Shown piece after piece: positions 61,486 to 64,000 of a DNA stretch of 64,000 bases (positions are counted from its first letter, which is position 1; every line of letters starts with the position of its first letter). The DNA lies in the NCBI GenBank assembly GCA_947243845.1, contig CAMXIF010000016.1:1-64000 (forward strand), given 5' to 3'. The DNA is from an uncultured bacterium (GTDB lineage Bacteria; Bacillota; Clostridia; Lachnospirales; Lachnospiraceae). Made by a program: the position numbers and the translations under genes. The notes beneath the pieces are model-generated. The model did no database searches. It was given only the letters and a program-made list of their open reading frames with translations, and was not told the DNA's origin.

Positions 61486-61514
61486 TTGACATTTCGGAGA
61501 AAACTATATATAAT
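61486..61514 (+). promoter_or_regulatory. tRNA-Arg promoter
   Basis: Perfect TTGACA (61486-61491), 17-base spacer, perfect TATAAT (61509-61514), 55 bases before the mature tRNA. Confidence 0.88.
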
Positions 61515-61569
61515 TGCTTGTGTTGTTAAAGGAATATGGTATATGACAAATGTTCCTTTAATACAACAA

Positions 61570-61643
61570 GTGCGTTTAGCTCAGCTGGATAGAGCGTTTG
61601 GCTACGGACCAAAAGGTCGGGGGTTCGAATCCTCTAACGCACG
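61570..61643 (+). tRNA. tRNA-Arg(ACG)
   Basis: Cloverleaf complete: acceptor GTGCGTT/AACGCAC, D stem GCTC/GAGC, anticodon stem TTTGG/CCAAA with loop CTACGGA (anticodon ACG), T loop TTCGAAT, discriminator G. CCA is not encoded. ACG is modified to ICG in bacteria and reads CGU, CGC and CGA. Confidence 0.95.
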
Positions 61644-61653
61644 GTGGAAAGAC

Positions 61654-61696
61654 AGCGGAAATATCTATTAGGGATGTTTCCGCTAATTTTTATTTT
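61654..61696 (+). terminator. Terminator after tRNA-Arg
   Basis: AGCGGAAA (61654-61661) pairs with TTTCCGCT (61677-61684), then AATTTTTATTTT. Confidence 0.85.
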
Positions 61697-61738
61697 GTGG
61701 GGAATTAATATGTATAAGGCAGTTTTAATCATATTGGA

Positions 61739-61775
61739 GCCGGCGGTGATAGTTCTGCCGGCCTTTTAATATTTT
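61739..61775 (+). terminator. Second terminator before the GntR operon
   Basis: GCCGGCGG (61739-61746) pairs with CTGCCGGC (61755-61762; one G-T), followed by CTTTTAATATTTT. No gene lies between it and the tRNA terminator. Confidence 0.75.
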
Positions 61776-61787
61776 CCTATTTTTCTA

Positions 61788-61832
61788 TTGACAAACTGCA
61801 TATACTGTATATAATGATATATATACAGTATA
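61788..61832 (+). promoter_or_regulatory. Promoter with 32-bp palindromic operator of the GntR-ABC operon
   Basis: TTGACA (61788-61793), 16-base spacer, perfect TATAAT (61810-61815). A perfect palindrome overlaps it: TATACTGTATATA (61801-61813) and TATATACAGTATA (61820-61832), six bases apart. Likely site for the GntR protein encoded 50 bases downstream, giving autorepression. Confidence 0.82.
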
Positions 61833-61882
61833 TACTTATGAGGCACAAACTGTGACGACAGGGCGTGCAAGGAGGTTGACCA

Positions 61883-62254
61883 TTGAAAATTATCATATCA
61901 AATCAGTCTGAGCTGCCAATCTATGCGCAGATCAGGGAGCAGCTCAAGGAACAGATACTAAATGGCCAGATTCTGGAGGGAAGTACCTTACCGTCTATCA
62001 GGCAGTTGGCTAAGGAAGTGGGTGTCAGCGTGATCACAACCACCCGTGCCTACAGCGATCTGGAGACCGAAGGTTTTATCGCCAGTATGCAGGGTAAGGG
62101 GAGCGTGGTGCTCTCCACGGACAATAACCTGTTGAAGGAACAGAGCCTGATGCGAATTGAGGAAGGGCTTACTACGGCCATAGAAACAGCACGGACCATG
62201 GGAATGTCCGAGGAAGAACTTCTTCATATTTTTAAGAATCTACTGGAAAGATAG
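61883..62254 (+). CDS. GntR-family regulator, YtrA subfamily
   Basis: 123 residues. TTG start with GGAGGT 6 bases upstream. GntR winged helix: PIYAQIREQLKEQILNGQIL, LPSIRQLAKEVGVSVITTTR, DLETEGFIASMQGKGSVV; the C-terminal part is only a short helical dimerisation tail, as in YtrA. It precedes an ABC ATPase and permease, the usual YtrA-type arrangement responding to cell-wall-active compounds. Regulated probably by its own palindromic operator. Confidence 0.92.
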   Translation: MKIIISNQSELPIYAQIREQLKEQILNGQILEGSTLPSIRQLAKEVGVSVITTTRAYSDLETEGFIASMQGKGSVVLSTDNNLLKEQSLMRIEEGLTTAIETARTMGMSEEELLHIFKNLLER

Positions 62255-62266
62255 GAGAGGAATCAT

Positions 62267-63118
62267 ATGGAATTGTTGGAAGTAAAGAATCTTTCAAAGC
62301 ATTATAAAGCATTTGACTTACAGAATATTAATTTTACATTGCCCAAGGGCTATATCATGGGCTATGTGGGGCCCAATGGCTCCGGTAAGAGTACCACCCT
62401 TAATCTAATCACCAATATCTGTAAGTGTACGGAGGGAGAAATCCGCATTAACGGAATCAGCTGTGAGGAGGATGCGGTGGCATATAAGGAACAGATCGGC
62501 TATATCGGAGACGAGTTCTATTTTCCGAATAATTTTAAGGTAAAAAATATCAGACGGGTGCTGCAAAACTTTTATCCCACCTTCTCGGCGAAAAAGTTTG
62601 ACGGATTCCTGCAAAGGTGGAACCTGCCGGAGAAAAAGCCAATCAAGGATTTTTCCAGAGGCATGAAGGTTATGCTGATGTTTGCATCGGTGCTTTCCAG
62701 GGACACGAAACTGATGGTCTTGGATGAGGCTACTAACGGATTAGACCCGGTAATGCGGACGGAAATCCTGCAGCTTTTACAGGAGTATGTGATGGATGGT
62801 GAGAGGAGCGTGATCTTTTCCACGCATATCTTAAGTGATTTGGAGCAGATTGCAGATTATATTTATTTTATCCATCAGGGACGGACAGTACTCTACGATG
62901 CTAAGGATGAACTGATTGAAAGTTATCTTCTGGTAAAAGGGGAAAAAAGTGCGGTCTCCTCAGAACTGGAAAAAGCTTTGATCGGGGTGATTGATAACGC
63001 CTATGGGTTTGAGGCGCTTTTGTCCAGTGATCAGGCGGGGCTTTTGGGAACTGAATTCCAGTATGAGAAACCAAACATTGACCAGATTGTGGTTCACTTT
63101 ATTAAGGATGGAAGATAA
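62267..63118 (+). CDS. ABC transporter ATP-binding protein (YtrB-like)
   Basis: 283 residues. Walker A GPNGSGKSTTL, signature DFSRGMKVMLMFASVL, Walker B LMVLDEATNGLDP and His in FSTHILSDLEQIADY. The signature is a variant SRGMK instead of SGGQ, normal for this exporter group. AGGAGAGG before the ATG; 12 bases after the GntR gene. Pairs with the permease that starts 16 bases downstream. Confidence 0.92.
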   Translation: MELLEVKNLSKHYKAFDLQNINFTLPKGYIMGYVGPNGSGKSTTLNLITNICKCTEGEIRINGISCEEDAVAYKEQIGYIGDEFYFPNNFKVKNIRRVLQNFYPTFSAKKFDGFLQRWNLPEKKPIKDFSRGMKVMLMFASVLSRDTKLMVLDEATNGLDPVMRTEILQLLQEYVMDGERSVIFSTHILSDLEQIADYIYFIHQGRTVLYDAKDELIESYLLVKGEKSAVSSELEKALIGVIDNAYGFEALLSSDQAGLLGTEFQYEKPNIDQIVVHFIKDGR

Positions 63119-63134
63119 AAGGGAGGATTTCGGA

Positions 63135-63794
63135 ATGAAGGCGATACATTTTATGATCATTGACTATATTAAGGTGAAACAGCAGATGTACTTTATGCCT
63201 ATGTTCATAGTGATAGCGTTAGTCTTATGGGGAAACGGATTTTCGATTCTGGTACCGTTCTCTTATATGATGTGTGTGTCTCTTATTTTGGCGACAGCGC
63301 CCTTTGGCACATGCAAAAAGGAGGATGCAGGATTTTTGGTATTGCTGCCCTCTACCGCTGCGCACAGAGTCATAGGGCGGTTTCTGTATGGCATGTCATT
63401 TGTGGGATTTGCGGTGGTATGCAGCGGCATATTTATAGCATTTTATCAGATGATGGAGAAGGAGATAGAAGCATGGACAATTGCAGTTAGTTTGTATCTG
63501 TTGGCCTTTTGTCTGCTGATGATTACAGTAGAATTTCTGATTCTATATCTGGTAGGAGAAAATCTGGCGCCCCAGCTGCTGGGAATTGTGAGAGTAGCGC
63601 CGGGTATGGGATCCTTTTTTGCCATGATGTATATTATAGATGATGTGGGGGCGATGGGGAAGGTTTCCATGGCGCGTGATATGGGCGGTGAGATGACGCA
63701 GATAGGAGCTATTGCTGTAGCGGCAGCGCTGGCGATATGGGTGGCAGCTGTTGTGATCTGTGTGAAGGTGACGGCGAAGCGGGACTATGTGTAA
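63135..63794 (+). CDS. ABC-2 type permease of the GntR-regulated exporter
   Basis: 219 residues from the ATG at 63135 (GGGAGG 9 bases upstream); a longer in-frame extension overlaps the ATPase gene and is unlikely. About six membrane spans, for example FMPMFIVIALVLWGNGFSIL, FLYGMSFVGFAVVCSGIFIA, AVSLYLLAFCLLMITVEFLI and AAALAIWVAAVVICVKV. TCKKEDAGFLVLLPSTAAHR between spans resembles the conserved loop of small ABC-2 permeases in Lachnospiraceae. Substrate unknown. Confidence 0.88.
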   Translation: MKAIHFMIIDYIKVKQQMYFMPMFIVIALVLWGNGFSILVPFSYMMCVSLILATAPFGTCKKEDAGFLVLLPSTAAHRVIGRFLYGMSFVGFAVVCSGIFIAFYQMMEKEIEAWTIAVSLYLLAFCLLMITVEFLILYLVGENLAPQLLGIVRVAPGMGSFFAMMYIIDDVGAMGKVSMARDMGGEMTQIGAIAVAAALAIWVAAVVICVKVTAKRDYV

Positions 63795-63872
63795 ATTTGT
63801 AAAAGGGAAAAGCAGTATACCTGATGAAGACGAACTGTTTTGAATCCGGGAAATAATCCGTGTGTTTGAGTG

Positions 63873-63922
63873 TTGACATATATAGGTTGTCTATATATAA
63901 TAATATATAGGCAGCCTATATA
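63873..63922 (+). promoter_or_regulatory. Promoter with palindromic operator before the last gene
   Basis: Perfect TTGACA (63873-63878), 17-base spacer, perfect TATAAT (63896-63901). TATATAGGTTG (63879-63889) and CAGCCTATATA (63912-63922) are inverted with one mismatch, and an inner CTATATAT/ATATATAG pairing sits between them. Probably bound by the regulator encoded just downstream. Confidence 0.78.
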
Positions 63923-63973
63923 TTTTGCAAAGAAAATACAATCAATTCCGTAGGAAAAGGAGGGAAATCAGTT

Positions 63974-64000
63974 ATGGCGGTAGACAGGAGCCTTGTGTCC
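63974..64000 (+). CDS. Start of a probable PadR-family regulator (partial)
   Basis: Nine codons only, MAVDRSLVS, with GGAGGG 7 bases upstream. This N-terminus is typical of short PadR regulators of Firmicutes, which often continue GSTTMLIL. The strong palindromic promoter just upstream fits an autoregulated repressor. The frame runs off the window. Confidence 0.55.

Noticed and set aside
61486..61671. 61-codon frame across the tRNA-Arg gene
   Set aside because: It is antisense to nothing but lies over a canonical tRNA and its promoter; protein reading is chance.

Overview
The window looks like the chromosome of an anaerobic Firmicute of the Lachnospiraceae/Clostridia type. Evidence: strong GGAGG-type ribosome sites, consensus sigma-A promoters, a SAM-I riboswitch on metK, tRNAs without encoded CCA, and a housekeeping set (murA, metK, dnaE, pfkA, argF, birA, dusB, greA, lysS) of the kind found in that family. 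I assign no species.

Layout. 1-9.7 kb: a small alarmone synthetase, a coiled-coil membrane protein, a LysM/G5/M23 wall protein, murA, riboswitch-controlled metK, and a two-component system followed by an ABC exporter. 9.8-10.3 kb: a Cu/Zn-SOD-like gene on the minus strand. 10.5-13.9 kb: dnaE. 13.9-22.6 kb: a complete-looking filamentous prophage. 22.6-28.4 kb: pfkA and an NAD salvage cluster (nicotinamidase, PRPP synthetase, nicotinamide phosphoribosyltransferase, NAD synthetase, Nudix-type regulator). 28.5-46.4 kb: RNA methyltransferase, a 15-bp tandem-repeat leader in front of proC, wall hydrolase, NfeD/SPFH pair, argF, birA, dusB, greA, a lysyl-tRNA synthetase fused to an HD domain, CotH, and an rtcB / HTH / tRNA-Glu-like locus. 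46.7-60.5 kb: a sensory cluster with a solute-binding lipoprotein, three HD-GYP proteins, Hpt, hybrid-free kinase, and cheR-cheB-cheY-cheA-cheW-mcp, with no flagellar genes in view. 60.7-64 kb: an orphan ABC ATPase, tRNA-Arg(ACG), a YtrA-like GntR/ABC operon and the start of a probable PadR regulator.

The most interesting object is the 8.7-kb prophage at 13934-22617. It is bounded by an 18-bp direct repeat that overlaps the dnaE stop codon. All its genes run on the minus strand in an order resembling Ff inoviruses: small DNA-binding candidate, small membrane proteins, major coat, terminator, adhesin-like protein with signal peptide and C-terminal membrane anchor, small membrane protein, Zot/pI ATPase. 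Replication, however, appears to be of the eukaryotic CRESS-DNA-virus kind. The Rep has HUH motifs followed by an SF3-like helicase. About 150 bases upstream of its start lies a 12-bp stem with an 11-nt loop that contains TAGTATTAC, the circovirus/nanovirus nonanucleotide, in the same orientation as rep and next to 14-bp iterons. An IS30-family transposase sits at the left end and is the only visible integration enzyme. A promoter-peptide-terminator unit encoding a 38-residue hydrophobic peptide lies between the coat and adhesin modules.

All assignments come from reading the sequence; no database search, structure prediction or folding program was run.
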